DNA of 64,000 nucleotides from Dryas octopetala. Taxonomy: Eukaryota > Streptophyta > Magnoliopsida > Rosales > Rosaceae. Under the pieces are notes generated by a model. That model was not told the DNA's origin and made no database searches. It saw only the letters and a program-made list of their open reading frames with translations. Position 1 is the first letter of the stretch. The number at the start of each line of letters is the position of its first letter. The DNA lies in NCBI GenBank assembly GCA_963921425.1, contig OY992832.1, forward strand, positions 1,488,001-1,552,000, given 5' to 3'. The translations under genes and the position numbers were made by a program. Positions 40,970 to 54,505 of the stretch are shown here, in pieces.

Positions 40970-41169
40970 NNNNNNNNNNNNNNNNNNNNNNNNNNNNNNN
41001 NNNNNNNNNNNNNNNNNNNNNNNNNNNNNNNNNNNNNNNNNNNNNNNNNNNNNNNNNNNNNNNNNNNNNNNNNNNNNNNNNNNNNNNNNNNNNNNNNNNN
41101 NNNNNNNNNNNNNNNNNNNNNNNNNNNNNNNNNNNNNNNNNNNNNNNNNNNNNNNNNNNNNNNNNNNNN
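40970..41169. other. Assembly gap (200 N)
   Basis: Exactly 200 N; a round number, so probably a placeholder of unknown true length. Frames crossing it are meaningless. Confidence 0.98.
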
Positions 41170-42439
41170 CCAATTACAATTTCTCACAATTTTACATTTT
41201 CCAAGGCAAAATCAACAACTCACAGGGCTAGGAAGAATTTCAACGTGCCTACCTCAAGCTCTAATTTTCTAAACCATTCACACCCGAGCTGCTGCCCCAC
41301 GCTTCCGAGCAGCCCCCCCTGCACAACCCGAGCAGCCCCCCCTGCGCCGCTTCCGAGCAGCCACACCCGAGCCAAGCGGAGCAGTCCCGAGCAGCCCCTC
41401 CTGCCCGAGCAGCCCCTCCTGCCCGAGCAGCCCGCGCCAACAACCCTCCTGCCCGAGCAGCCCGCGCCCAACACTCCTGCCCGAGCAGCCTGACCTGACC
41501 CGAACAGATCCACCCCCCCGCCCCGCGCAGAGCCTGCAGCTCCGGGCTGGATCTTCGACGCCGACCCCTCCAAATCCGGCCCGAGCCCGGAATCCACAGC
41601 CCAAGCCCCTCGATTCCGAGCCCTCACTGAGCACTCGCCCCGAGTTCCAGACCTCCGGCCCGAGATCCCCTCTTCACTCCGAGCCTCCGATCCGCATCGT
41701 GCAGCACCACGAGCAAACCCGATCCGGGCACCACTCCTTCATTCCGCGCCGTGCAGCACCACGAGGCACCCGATCCAGGCACCACTCCTCAACCCGAGCC
41801 CGACGACCAGCCTCTCTCCTGCTCCTCCGCTCCGCGCCGCCGACCCGAGATGACCCGGCCCCTCCTGCTTCTTCAAACCCGAGCAGCCCCCCCCCTTTTT
41901 GGATCCGAGCCCTCCAACCCGCCCCCTCTATTTAGTTCACTCCAGTTTCAAACACACAAAAAAAAAAAAGAGGGGCAGCCTATATTCGGAACTTCAAAAA
42001 AAAAAAAAAAAAAAAAAAAAAAGGGTAGCTCTCTCTCTCCTAACATAGTACAAAAGAAAAAGGGAGAGGAGGGGAGAGATGAGGGTGTGGAAATCTTTAT
42101 ATTTGGGCTCTACCATTTCATGCCAGATTCTCATTTACAAAGGGCGACATCCCACCATTAAAATCGGACGAGATTCACTGGGATTACACGAAGCGTCTAC
42201 TGCTCGGAATACAGGGTGATCAGAAACTCAAAAAAAAAAAAAAAAAAAAAAGGATCTTTCATATGTAACCCCCCAAGCTTTCCTACAGTACAGCTTTTCT
42301 TGCTCAGGAACTTGGGGGACTTCTAAACAGTATCTTAAGCAGGAACAAGCATGTGGTTACTTGTCGTTCTGCTCGGACTTCTGTGTGTACAAAGTTCCCA
42401 ACCAAGAAGTATCTTCTGCTCGGAAACTTGGGGGACTTC

Positions 42440-43081
42440 TGTTCGTATGATTAATCATCTGGGCATAACGACAAGTCACACAAGGCTTAACATCATGTCG
42501 TTTGGGCCTAGACCCAAAAGCTAAGCCCCCGCTAGGCTCCGGCCTCCTAGGCCTTGACCTTCTAGGCTCCGGCCCCATAGGCTCCGGCCTCCTAAGCTCC
42601 GGCCCCATAGGCTCCGGCCTCCTAAGCTCCAGCCTCCTAGGCCCCGACCCGTGTCAACTCACTCGGATCCTCGAGACCGGTGACACGTGGCGCTCCTACA
42701 GTGCAAGTCATCACAAGGGACACGTGTCATCACCAGATTGGTTGACACTCTTCCAAAGGTACTATAAAAGAGGTACCTTCTTGTCACAAAAGGACGACTA
42801 AAATCATTATTATACTATTCACTCACTCTGCTCTCAGATCTCTCTGAACACTGACTTGAGCGTCGGAGGACCTTTGGCCGGCACCACACCGGTGCCCTTC
42901 CCGCTCACTTTTGTGTACCTGTGCAGGGTGCTCTGGATATCATTCTCTCTCATTGCTCACCAGTCGGACCCCAGCTATCCGTTCCTGCCCCACTTCGACG
43001 TGTCATCCACTCAGTGGTGGGTCAACGGGCCTACGTGGTTCGACTCGACGTTGACTGCTCTACCATTTTTGGGCATCAACA
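42440..43081 (+). repeat. Right LTR
   Basis: Same 642 bp as the left LTR, including G-boxes, TATA box and minisatellite. Followed by the ATAAT target duplication. Confidence 0.9.
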
Positions 43082-43086
43082 ATAAT

Positions 43087-46000
43087 TCATTTATATTGTA
43101 ATATAATGATAGTGGGAGAGGACTGGGACTGGGAGTGGCATTATGTCTTTGCATTTAGCACACCAAAGCAAAAGAGGGATATAGCTCAAGCGCTCAACTG
43201 TTTTCTTGACAAATTCTCGTGACTAAAAACTTTCTATACAAATCATTTCTTTCTATGTACATTGCCACCTTTCTCACGCCATATTCTTAACTCCCAAACA
43301 GTACCAATGTACCAAATATATATACGGTCGTTTAGTTTGCTTTGGTGCCTTTTTGGTCTTGGTACTAGGATACACACACATATATATACATATTATAATA
43401 CTTTGGATTAATTAATGATAAAATAGTATCTATTTAATGCTAAAATTTTGTTTCATGCACATGATTCTTTTTCTATGTATATTTTCTTGTTTTGGTGGAA
43501 CTCTGTACTTTGCTTCACTTTATCTGCAATCTGTTTTGGATATATTTATGTAGAGGCTATGAGGGTGGTGGGTGTTCCTATCTAAGGATGGCTTATTGTG
43601 ATAAATAAATAAAAATATTCAATTTTGAATTTACAATTCTACACTCTTAAGCATTTTCATGCTCATAAGAATTAGCAGTTGTTTTCACAATATATAATAT
43701 ATGGATGTATGACCCTTTTCTTCTTTATCGATGTTGTATGTACAACATCTAATGATTATATTATTGATTACATTTTTATAGAAAGAATTCTTGCATAAAA
43801 CAGATTAACTGGTGTATACAATGTCTTTCTACAATAATTATTTGTATATTAATTATGTGACAAGTTGTTAATTATGTGACGAGTTATCGTGAGAATGCAT
43901 TGTATGTAACAATTTATGCTTTTATAGACATATAATGTACTTATAAAGTAAATTTCTAAAATGTGATTAATTAATATTTGATCGTGTAATGTAAATAATA
44001 GATATGATACAAATATTTTTAACATACCTAGCTATGCGTGCTGAATTATATAACCATTAATAAATTGGCAGTGCATTGTATCTGCTAAACCTTGAATACA
44101 AATGTATAATCTTATGCCCTTTGCATTTTGTGTATCAATAATAATAAATCATTCATTGAATCATTATGCTATACAATCGACACAGAAGCCTTTGCTATTT
44201 GGGCCAATGGATGGGTATATATAGGCTACACGCTTCAAACCTCCTTGTTATATATTTGTTCAGGCATGTCCACATAGAAGCTTAAACAGAAATAAAGAAA
44301 GGTGAATGTTTAATTAATATAGTAATTCAATCAAAAAATTAATATAGTAATTTAGATGTGCATGCCTATCAATTTTCTGTGATCAATGTTGGAAATCAAA
44401 ATTCGTGTGCCACCAATCATAAGATTATTTGTTACCACTTAATTAGTTTTCCTTTATCTTGTGCTTCAATTTTTTTCATCAACTGATATTAGAAGGGAGA
44501 TTCAAATTCAAGTCTAATACGACTGCTTATAGCCTTATACGACATTGACATTCTGATATAATATGATTAGACACTCAAAGAAGGTCATGTATAAAAAGTG
44601 AAAATACATGTCTTAATAATTAATCCCACCACATTAGTGTAGTATGACAGTTTCATTGAAATTTTCTAGCACCAAACACACCATCAAATGTGTGTTCAAC
44701 TTATACACACAATACCAAGAAAAACATAAAAATACAAATAATGTACAGATAACATGTACTTACAACTTGGATGAGATGGGAAATACACAAAAATTATATA
44801 GGAAAAGACAATCAGTGGGAAAATAAGCTAGAATATTATTTATTTTTGAATTTTTAAATAAGCAAGAAATTTGATTGATGCTTAAGTGAGCAGTAGCAAT
44901 GGTATAGTGGTTGATATGATGGCGGGATGGTTGGAGTTAACTATGTATATGTCCTAGACTCCTAGAGTAGGGTAGGCACAATTAATAAATTAGGGGATTT
45001 GTAGTCCTTGGAAACTTGTGAATGCATGCATGTAAGCATGCACTAGCAGTGTAGCACTATAAATTGTGTTGAACTAAACTCATCTTATCTTCACCTTCAA
45101 CTCCAAGATGCCCTATGCTCAGCAAATCTTTAAGCCTGGGTATCACTTTGGACTTCCGTTCTGTGTATGTTCCTGTACACTGCTCTTAATTAATGAATAA
45201 CGACTACTAAATGAGTATCACTCTTTTCATTTTTTTTATGTACAGTCCAGTCATATGGTGACATGTGTAGCTCCATATTGGGCGGCCTCAACTGAGGACT
45301 CGTAATGAGAACTTAGTCAGTAACTACCAATGTCAGTTGGAGAATCGTCAGTTGGTGACTTTTGGGGCCAAATGATGCAAGGGAGACCCCACCTTTGCCT
45401 TTAGTTTTATGGACTTCTACCATATAATATATAAACACAGTTTTATGAAGAATTTACTTTTCTACTGTTAAGGTATACATCTCATCACCAATTAATTTGT
45501 TTGTATATCATAGATAAATTTTGCCGTTAATCTTTTAATAGCAATACAAATCTATTGTTAGAATATAAATGAAATAATTAATTAGATAAAATCATATATA
45601 AATATATGACTTTGATTAATTGTATAACAATATAACATATCATATATCTTACAACACACATCCATCAATTTTCAAATAAGTTATTGAGTGGCCTGTTGAC
45701 CTTTTAAAGGTCAACACTCTTGGGCATAGAATAATCAGCCTGACTTTGGACTTGGAAGGTATAAATTCTGAGCACACATCACATATGGGGTCTCCAGCCT
45801 CCCTTTTTATCTTGGTGCCTAAGTTATGAGTGACAACATAGTATCGGGCCGAGCTTTTATATATATTTATTCTTCCAGGCTTCCACTACATTTAGAGAAT
45901 GTTAGAAAACATAACCCACAAGCATGAAACTTGTCACCACATACTTTATCATCACCAGCCTAGTCAATTCTTTTTAGTTTTTACAAGCAAAACCAAGAAG

Positions 46001-46516
46001 GGCAAACATACAGCTTTTGCCAAATGCATTGCACTCGCACCACTAAGACAATGACTAACATAAATACTACCACTAAATGCATTGCATATGCTCTCTCAAT
46101 CAGCCAGCTTTAACAAAAAGACATCTTATCTCAATTATATCCTGTAAAAATTACACATGACACCTACAAACTATGTACCCGAGAACCCTAAATTATGCTA
46201 TAAAGACATCAGTTACAGGTGATTCAATGCTACGTAAATTTCCAATCACACAACTATACAACAAAATGACCAAATTTAACTCAACAAAGATTCCAGCTAG
46301 GGAAACATTATAGGCTTATATAAAGGTTTTACTTTGGGATGCTTTTGTTCCTAGAAAACAAAAATTACAACGAATATGTTACAAAAAAAGAAAGGAAGAA
46401 AGAAAAAATGAGGAAGAAAAGGTTCTAAATAATAAAAGATAAAATTTAACAGGCAAATAATTTGCCTAAAGAGGTTGAGAATACACAAAAAAAAAAGGGC
46501 ACTACTACTCTCAGAC
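43087..46516. other. Gene-poor spacer
   Basis: A/T-rich, few features. It contains the candidate small-peptide gene at 45108-45305. Near 45696 a short palindrome TTGACCTTTTAAAGGTCAA could be a regulatory dyad; it holds TTGAC W-box cores on both arms. The last part is the 3' UTR of the WIP gene. Confidence 0.4.
45108..45305 (+). CDS. Candidate two-exon small peptide (38 aa)
   Basis: A TATA box ACTATAAATTG near 45057 is followed, after an ATG-free leader of about 45 bp, by ATG at 45108. Exon 1 (45108-45164) reads MPYAQQIFKPGYHFGLPFC and ends at a good donor GTATGT. A pyrimidine-rich stretch leads to TGTACAG, and exon 2 (45246-45305) reads SSHMVTCVAPYWAASTEDS and a stop. Phase is consistent. 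I recognise no family; there is no signal peptide. Everything fits a small gene, but short frames with such signals also occur by chance. Confidence 0.3.
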
Positions 46517-49500
46517 TCAGGTGGGTACAATGACCCCTTGGTGGGGTGATAACTGCAAGAAAAAGAGCCAGATGGCTAATCCCAGCAATATCAACTGCAT
46601 AAAAAGACATGAAGTGATCTTACAAAACTTCTTCTGCATAGTCAAAACCTCTTCAGTTGCTAAAATATCTCCACGATGTTTCCCTAACTCCTCTGTTCGT
46701 TCCTTTAGCTTTGCAGCCCTAATTTCTGTTTCTCCAAGCTTGTTCAGCATCTGTGCTTGTTCTCCAGCCACTGCTTCTTGCTCTTCAAGGAGTGCAATTT
46801 GGTTACCTGCAGCAAACTTCCACCTTTGTGTAGTTCTTTTCAATGCAATATACTCAACCTCAGCTTCAATCTTTTGCCCGAACAGGATCTCAAGCTCAGT
46901 CTCTAGCTCTCTACATTTTTCCTCCAGTAACTCTATGGTACTACCTGATTCTTCTTTTGAAGACTTGCTAATGTTAATAATATCTTCTAGTTCAGCAACC
47001 CTGGACTCCTTCACCTCAAGCATAGCCCTAGTCTCAGCCAGTTGGCTCTCCAAAAGTTTCACATTCTGTTTCAAACTTAAGGCCTGCACTTCCAAGGAAT
47101 TTGAAGAAGTTTGTCTAAACTTTTGAGAACCCAACTGGTCAAATGAGTGATTGATTTCCGGAACACTTGAAGAAAGGTCAGCAGCTATACCAGAACAATT
47201 CACTGAATTATCACCTGGTGATAAAGGTTCTTTCCCAATCTCCCCAAATTTCTGAACCTCTGCGTGAGTACACAAAACTCCATTAACTTAATAGCCTTTA
47301 AAAATAAAAAAGCAGAGATTTCATAGGAAGCAAGCAACAGCAACAGCATAGCAGAAATTTCTGGGAAAAAAAAACAATATCCTTATTTCAAAGAAAGCAG
47401 TCACAAGCAGCTTCAGCAGGAAACAAACCATAGTTAATAAGGAAGACGGCCAGTGGTAACTTAGAAAATAAATAAATTACTTTCAAGAAAGCAAAGCATA
47501 GCCCATTAATCAAAGAATTATATGTAGACCCAAGCAAAATTTCACATATCTTGGATGTATACCTTAATGAGGTTTTTAATTTTTCTGTAGAACTTTTAGA
47601 TCTCTATAAAGATTGCAATGATGGCCTACATTGGGAGAGGAGAGAAAGAAGCAAAAAAGGGAAAGATGCAATCACCGAAATGGATGGAACAAGAGACAAT
47701 AAATAGAACAGTACTAACTTCCTTGACCTGAGCCTTTACTGTAGAAGAAGAGGAGTCGAGATATGTTTCCTCTCAGAAAAGAGAAACAGTGGATGACATT
47801 ACAGCGCCACTTCTGAGAATATAAAGAATGCTAAATTACAACTTCAATGAATTTGGGGGTATAACATTACCAAAAAGTTAGATCAAGATCTAGGTTCCTC
47901 AAAATGCTTATCCATCTAGTATAAAGATTCACCACATATCATACACGAGGTACATGAGGGCTTAGAGCTTAAAATTTCATGAAGTCTAATGGATATCTGC
48001 TTTTTAATTTTTACCAAGTAATGTTCAAGCTAGATCCTCTTTTCCTTTTCCATTAGAGAATATCCCTTAACCCAAGAGTTCCTCAATTTCTCTTTTCTTT
48101 TTTCTACCCTAACATGACTAAAAAATAACTTATTTTGCTTGCCAAAAAAAGGTACATTACATAGGTTACTTTAATTCCTAAATATATACACCATACACCA
48201 CATGGATCCAAAGATGCTCGATGTGTAAATAGAGAAGGGAAACAAAATAAACTTTTGCAACATTTACCAAAAATTGCCATGATTAGCACACAACACAATT
48301 TACATCACCAGGTATGTAAAATAATGTTTTCTACAATTTTACCATTTATTATATTACTTCTACCTTACTCAAATCAGCACAAAAAGTAGTAAAACAAAAA
48401 AATTTGAGGTTGTCAACGAACAGTATGGTGATTTGTTGAATTTAATCAAGCCAGAACAAGCAAAAAAATTAAAAAATTTCAGAAATCAAGGTCTGCAAAG
48501 CAGCAAAGCAATGTGACAATACCACCATAAGAACTTTTTTTCTTTTGAATGCTTTGAGGTAGACTAACCTTTTTCAAGTGCTTCTTGTACAGACTGGAGA
48601 TTAAGGATAGACTCAAGCAGAGGATCCTGATCTGTCAAGGACCGATGATTCTTACTTTCTTCTCCCTTAACTGCCCACGACAAGTCCGCAGCTAAATCAT
48701 CTTGCAAAAAATCTTCAACTTCTCCCACATTCTCTTTGCTATAACCAGTTTGAACTTCTTCACTGAATTGTTGCTCACTTGCATGAGCTTCATCACTATT
48801 TTCTCCATCATGACTCATTGACCTTCCACTTTGCTTCCCGACGTTCCCGTTACTGGTCAGAGTTGCAGCCTGCATAAAGACAAAGTTGGAGCTTCTTGAG
48901 TCAGATTCTACGCTGGAATAAGAGTTGTCCCTATCTCCTCTAGCCTTCTTACTGCTTTCAATCCGCCCCTTCCCCTGTTGAGCCCTTTGAGCTGAACTAC
49001 TCAAACTCTTCCCACTAGTACTCTTCATCCTGCTCCTATCCCACACATGCGCGAATACTGCAGGCAGATCATACCTGGCCTTGGGAGCACTGGCAGCTGT
49101 GGAAGACTTACTACTCCAATCCTCACTGTTCTCAGAATCTGCACCAGCAGAAAACCCAGAACCAGCAGCAAAAGCAAGACCAGCAGCAAATCTAGAATCC
49201 GAACTAGAACCATGAATTGCAAAGCCATCAACTCCCACACTTCTTAACATATTCACGGATCCAACCGAACCCTCACTATTATGCTTGATCTCAGTGGATG
49301 AGTTCTGAGGCTTAACTGGGTTTCCAGAACCGGACAAACCCCGCTTCAAAACTTTATTAGAATCATCAATTGCATTGCCACTAGCATCCGTAACAGAATT
49401 TCTCTTAATTCGCTTCCACTTTTTCAAGCCATGCCCTCTGGCAGTGGGATGTGAACCCCTACCAGGAGATTTGGCAGCCACCAGAGTCGAATTCACTGGT

Positions 49501-49661
49501 TGTGCAGTGTCAACATGATTTTCTCTAGACTCTACTGCATTTTCAGTCTCATTAGCACAAGACCCATTGTTCTTAATCTCATTACTATCAGCATCATCAA
49601 CCTGGGACACTGTTTGTGGGTTTACTTGATTCTCTTCCACAGATTCACTTCCCAAATCCAT
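46517..49661 (-). CDS. WPP domain-interacting protein (WIP), plant KASH protein, 611 aa
   Basis: Two exons on the minus strand, 49661-48569 and 47259-46517, in consistent phase. N-terminal part: acidic start, then RGHGLKKWKRIKRN, a basic motif typical of WIPs, a Ser/Gly-rich middle, and QDPLLESILNLQSVQEALEK. The second exon encodes a long coiled coil (ALSLKQNVKLLESQLAETRA through RAAKLKERTEEL), a single membrane helix near LFMQLILLGLAIWLFFLQL, and the tail GVIVPT. The V(I/V)PT end is the plant KASH motif that SUN proteins grip across the nuclear envelope. WIPs sit in the outer nuclear membrane, hold RanGAP via its WPP domain and help move or shape the nucleus. An untranslated first exon and leader intron are likely at about 49750-50030 (donor near 49945). 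The Arabidopsis positional match is WIP2. Confidence 0.95.
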
Positions 49662-50416
49662 AACTAAGAAGAATTCAGGCTCTCTCCCTCACACCCAATT
49701 CAATAAGATCAAGATCAACAACAACTATCATCCCATTCATGGCCCAAATCTAGCAAACAAGAAATTGGGAATTAAATTCCGATAATTTACCATAAATCAA
49801 AATATACTTCGACAAATTAGAAATAAACCGATTCAGAGTAGTAAATGATTGAAAGATTAAATCTTGCATAATTGAATTATGAAAAAAAAAAAAGAGTGAA
49901 GTGATGAATTACAAATATGCGATTATGGGAAATTGGGAACTTACCGTTAGAATTAAATGAAGCTTAGAAGAAGACGCAGGTGATGATAAATTCTAGGGAC
50001 ATTGGAAACCCTAGACTGTGATCGGATTTGCGATTTTATAGCGATGAAATTAATTAAGAATATTTAGTTTTTTATTAATAATTAATTACGATAAAGGAAA
50101 GGGGAAAGGGAACGTGGGGAGGAGTGAGTTGAGACACATGAGCAGGGGTGGCCCACACCACCCACACCCAATTGGCACCGCTGGCCATCTGATCTGTCAA
50201 TGACAAGGTCGGCTCTCGATGGTCTGTATTTACGAAATTGCCCCTGCTCTCAATTATTTCGTCGCACCAACTACATTTTTTTTTATTGGCTAAAAATGGT
50301 AACTGGCATTTATTTACTAATAATCTTTTGATTGTTTTGTAATGCTTATAACACGGGATAATAACAACTGGGTCCGGTTGGTTCTCAACTTTCACGCGCC
50401 GATTGTAAGTATAAAA
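49662..50416. other. WIP leader and upstream region
   Basis: On the minus strand a GTAAGT donor near 49943 suggests a 5' UTR intron. Beyond about 50040 is promoter DNA. No other gene. Confidence 0.4.
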
Positions 50417-50775
50417 GAGTTAATTACATTTACACTCCTTGAAGTTTATTGTCTTTTTACATACATCTCCTGAGGTTCAATAATTACACATATACTCTTT
50501 GAGATTTCAAAACTATTGCATATAACCCCCTAAAAGAGAAAAAAAATAAACAAAAAAAAAATATTTGTATTGAAGTTAGACCTTACACCTTGAGCAATAT
50601 TATTAGGCCATTTTACCCTTTAACATGTCTTTTTGCATAATTTCTCATCATTTTTCGTCTTACTATAGGGGGTTATATGCAACAGTTTTGAAACCTCAGA
50701 GGTGTATGTGTAATTATTAAAACAAATGTATGTGAAAAGACAATAAATCTCAGGGGGTGTCAGTATAATTAACTC
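50417..50775. mobile_element. Mutator-like miniature element with 10-bp target duplication
   Basis: 359 bp with long inverted arms: left GAGTTAATTACATTTACACT, right its complement ending ATAATTAACTC; arm similarity extends about 130 bp. It is flanked on both sides by AAGTATAAAA, an exact 10-bp duplication. Long arms with a 9-11 bp duplication are the mark of Mutator-type MITEs. No coding capacity. Confidence 0.9.
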
Positions 50776-53700
50776 AAGTATAAAAACAAAAAGTTTCATG
50801 GGCCTTACTGTGATTGTTGAACTAGGATAGGAACCAATACCATGTAATTTATTTTTCCTTTTCTAAGGTTTTTGTATTGAATATAGAGAACTTCTCCAAA
50901 CGGTCGTATCATGTTATAGAAGTTGCTAAAAGTAGGCGAAAAATTAGTTTTGTTTGGACTTAACATGAGGAATAAGTAGAGACAAATTATTCATGGATTA
51001 GATTTACTTTAATAATTTATTGATTTCACAATGGTGTTCAATTGAAAAAACAGATTTCAGAAATTTTCTTAACCATAAAAAAAAAAAACCTCAACCATCA
51101 AATATGTTGTGTCTCATCTCACATTAAGTCTCTAAGTAAACTCGAATTGAGTGAAAAAGTAGATGAAATAAAATTATCATATTATCTTTGTATATTTCAT
51201 ATATTTTACTTGTTGAGAACCATATAAAATTGTTTTTTGTCCTTTAATTTTTATTTTTTATTTTGAAAACATCTTATCCTCTATTTTTTAACCTATCTTA
51301 TCTCTCGATTCTCATCTTCATCTCCTCTCTCCCCATTCATGGTTAAAATGATCAGCTCCCACCCAACATGTTTCGACATAAGAGCTCTGTTCTGTTCATG
51401 TCATGATAAGACCAAAACAATTTGGAACACACAAGCAATAATGAATCTCAAGTACTGTCAAGCTTTCATATTGATCATCAATAATATTGCAAGTTTGTAC
51501 TCAGCTCTGTTTTTACCTTCTCATGTATTGTTATATTTTCCTTTCCATTTTTGTGTAAACATTTTGCATCTATAAAAAGCATGTTTTGGAAGGCTTGCTG
51601 GGCTATAGTCTGGCCCAACCCACAAAAAAAATTCGAAACTGTATATTTATAAGGCCGGAGCTCATAGCCCACAGCCCACAACCGCCCATCTCATTTTGAA
51701 AACTAGGCTCCACCCATGATTAAGTTTGATCACTTTGATGGTTGCCTGTCATTGTCTGTCTCTCTAATTACACCTACTAGGTTAATTATTATGAAGAGTC
51801 ATCAAAGAGCAAACAGCATGTGCAAAGAGAATAAACCCACTCTACCTTCAATTTTCTAGTGCTGTGGCATTTGCATTGTGGTGTAATTATGAGACAATTA
51901 AACAAAGTAAACTCATGTCCTCATATAAATTAAATTACAAAACTTTCTTTTATTAAAAAAAGAGAATGCTGGTAAAAGGAATTAAATAGAAGATACAATA
52001 TATATGCATTAAATAGAGAGAAATTCAAAAAGGAATTAAAGACCAAGCAAAAGAGAGGAGATGATAGAGTAATTTGTGGAAAAGAGACCAAGCTTTAAGG
52101 AAGATTGACTGCTTGAGGACTGTGGCTAAAAGGATTGTGGTTGAGACCATTATCAGTGTCAGTACGACTTTCCAGCTTTGCCCAATCATGCATTGTAATT
52201 GAATAGACCCAAACCTATATTTATATTATATGCTTTTACTACATTTATTTATAATCCATATATGAAATCAAATAATGACTCTGCATATGCCACATGGTCA
52301 ATTTGTGAGTAAATGGTGGTGTTGTTTGGTGTCATATGATGTGCACACACAATAAACTATGTATTTTGTAAATTTTAATTTAAAGCTAATGGACAACCTA
52401 CCATTTGATATTTCTCTTGTGGACGAAGGGAGGGGTTCAACAATAATGGATAGTGCTCCATCCACATTCACACCACTGAAATAACAAATGTGATAAAAAA
52501 ATATTTTGGGGTAAATATCCACATACAATTTTAAATGTATAAGGTGTATTTAAGAAAAGTGACTCTTTTTTTTTATGTGCGAAAAATAAAAAAAGTGACT
52601 GTATTTGGTTTCCCGGAAAACCATCTTTTATATAAAAGAAAATGGGTAAACTACTTTTTTAATCCCTATGTTAATATGGTCCTTGTGGTTTTAATTTTTC
52701 TTATTTGGCTCCTATGTTTTATATTGTTTGCAATCTTTGGACAAATTTAACAAAACTTCAATTTTCAATTTGGGGATAAATTATGTATTTGTTTTTAGGG
52801 AACTGAAAAACCATCTTATAGGCTTTCTAAAACTAAAAACTAATTTCAATTTTTATTTTCGTATTTATTTACTAAAAAAATTGAGGCTCACAAAATTATA
52901 GGATTTAAAGTTTAAGTTCGTAATTTTTTAAATTTGAAAATAAAAAATTCAAGGTTATATATGTAATTTTCAGTCATTTTAGAGATAAACTTACTAGTTT
53001 AAACAAATTATTAATTTTAATTTGAGAAAAAAATTAATCTTAAACGGATAATATCTCAAGATTGCATAAAGTGTAAAACACAATAACCAAATTAAAGAAA
53101 ATTGAAACCACGGGTCCACGACTCAGGTGGACAAAAAATGTAGTTTACCCAAAAAAATTTACACAAATTTTAACTCTACAGTGATATTCTTCAGTCCTCA
53201 GTTGGACTGGTCTTTGGTCCAATTTCCCATGCATATGTATTCAAACTGTGTCCGATGACTTCACAGAGAGAGAGGAAAACCTGCATTGCCAATTATATGG
53301 TTTAGGAAATTTAATATACAGTTTATTTTTCTTTCTGTACAATTTGAACCCATGAAGACACAAACCCAGTGCCAACAAGGTCTGAGAGAGAGTTATGGTT
53401 CCTCTCCCAATGTCCTTTTCTCCGAGTGCTTTCTGACCAATCTTTGGCTTCTGTGACAAGTGAGAGAACCCCATGTTAGATTTAGAATTGAGACATTAAA
53501 ATGTACAGCACATAAAACAAAAAGAAAATGGCAAACCCCAACACAAATTATTATATTATTACAACTGTAATATACAATAATATTAGATATACTATGTATT
53601 TAACTCTCTGCAACTTCTTTTTAAGCATTTGTACAATATTTAATGTTCAAAACCTTACAGATCCAACCCATACATTAGATTCTCATCCCTGTACAGCTTG

Positions 53701-54505
53701 TTCAATGAAAGTAAGAGAAAACAGGAAGAGATGGGGTTCTCAGGAGTTGCAGCAAAGTAGGGCCTTCCTAGCTTTTCATCTTAGCTTCTTTATGAATCAA
53801 AGCTAAGGTAACAAATTGAATGATTTTGAGAAATGTTGCACCACTTTGGGTTATTTGACTCATTTCATTTATATATATATATGGCGTCATTTTTACTTGT
53901 CATATCATGATTATGTAGATCAAATGAACAACTTCAATCATGCTTAGACAGTTCTATCTATGTATGTGTCTGATTCTGATATTTGTCCCTCCATTATTTC
54001 TGAGTAAAGTTTAAATGATTCTCATCTTCACAGACATAACTTAAATGCATGAAAGAAAATAAAGAAAACCCCATCATTGATTAGCATGGATTGTCTCTCC
54101 TCCTGTGATAACACTCTTGGTCAAATCTACTCTTCAGGCTCTCAGCCGCAGGATAAAAACAAGGTCTGGCTCTGACCAAAGAGAGGCCCACAATGGCAAG
54201 TGACATACATCAAGGGCTGCAGATTTCTCCTGTTTGAGTTTACTGTTGCATTCATATTCTGGCAGAGTCTTCTTCAATCTGAGCCATTCACACATAATTG
54301 CATCTTTCAGCATATTTTGAAGCTTAAAAAGAAAGCACAGGAAAAGAAAGTTGTGGGATTCTGGTTCCTCCTAGCCAAAAAAATGATTCTTTTGAAGACC
54401 TGTGATGTGTACAATGTTCAAAGTACAATATAGAGAAAAAGAGAAATAAGACTGTTAGTTTAAATATCTAAAGTTGTGAGATCTACCCCAGCGGCTTCTC
54501 TGCAC
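50776..54505. other. Spacer upstream of the TNP gene
   Basis: A/T-rich. Contains the TIR element 52644-53150. The last few hundred bases are the likely promoter and leader of the TNP gene. No other exon seen. Confidence 0.4.
52644..53150. mobile_element. Miniature TIR element (507 bp)
   Basis: The ends GGGTAAACTAC and GTAGTTTACCC are exact inverted repeats and similarity continues about 70 bp inward (for example GTGGTTTTAATTTTTCTTA on the left against its complement near 53095). Flanks AAGAAAAT and AAAAAAAT match at 7 of 8 bases, a weak target-duplication signal in A-rich DNA. No coding capacity. Confidence 0.7.

Larger units (their letters stand above)
39954..43081. mobile_element. Young non-autonomous LTR retrotransposon
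   Basis: Two direct repeats of 642 bp (39954-40595 and 42440-43081) start TGTTCG and end ATCAACA. Base-by-base reading found no difference between them. The flanks are ATAAT at 39949-39953 and ATAAT at 43082-43086, a 5-bp target duplication. The 1.84 kb interior has no gag, protease, reverse transcriptase or integrase; it is C/G-rich with many CCCGAGCAGC-type repeats, an interrupted miniature element and a 200-N gap. A purine-rich CTTGGGGGACT precedes the right LTR as a possible polypurine tract. No standard primer-binding site after the left LTR was recognised. The strand is given as undetermined, although the LTR order suggests +. Confidence 0.9.

Noticed and set aside
40932-41272. Frames crossing the N run
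   Set aside because: Artefacts of the gap.
41220-42161. Long frames in the retrotransposon interior
   Set aside because: Repeats of a CCCGAGCAGC-like unit in C/G-rich DNA; no gag or polymerase motif in any frame.
46521-47126. 201-codon plus-strand frame
   Set aside because: Antisense shadow of the WIP coiled-coil exon.
54476-54505. Upstream extension of the TNP frame
   Set aside because: It begins with GTG; the first ATG in frame is 54506, followed by a second at 54512.
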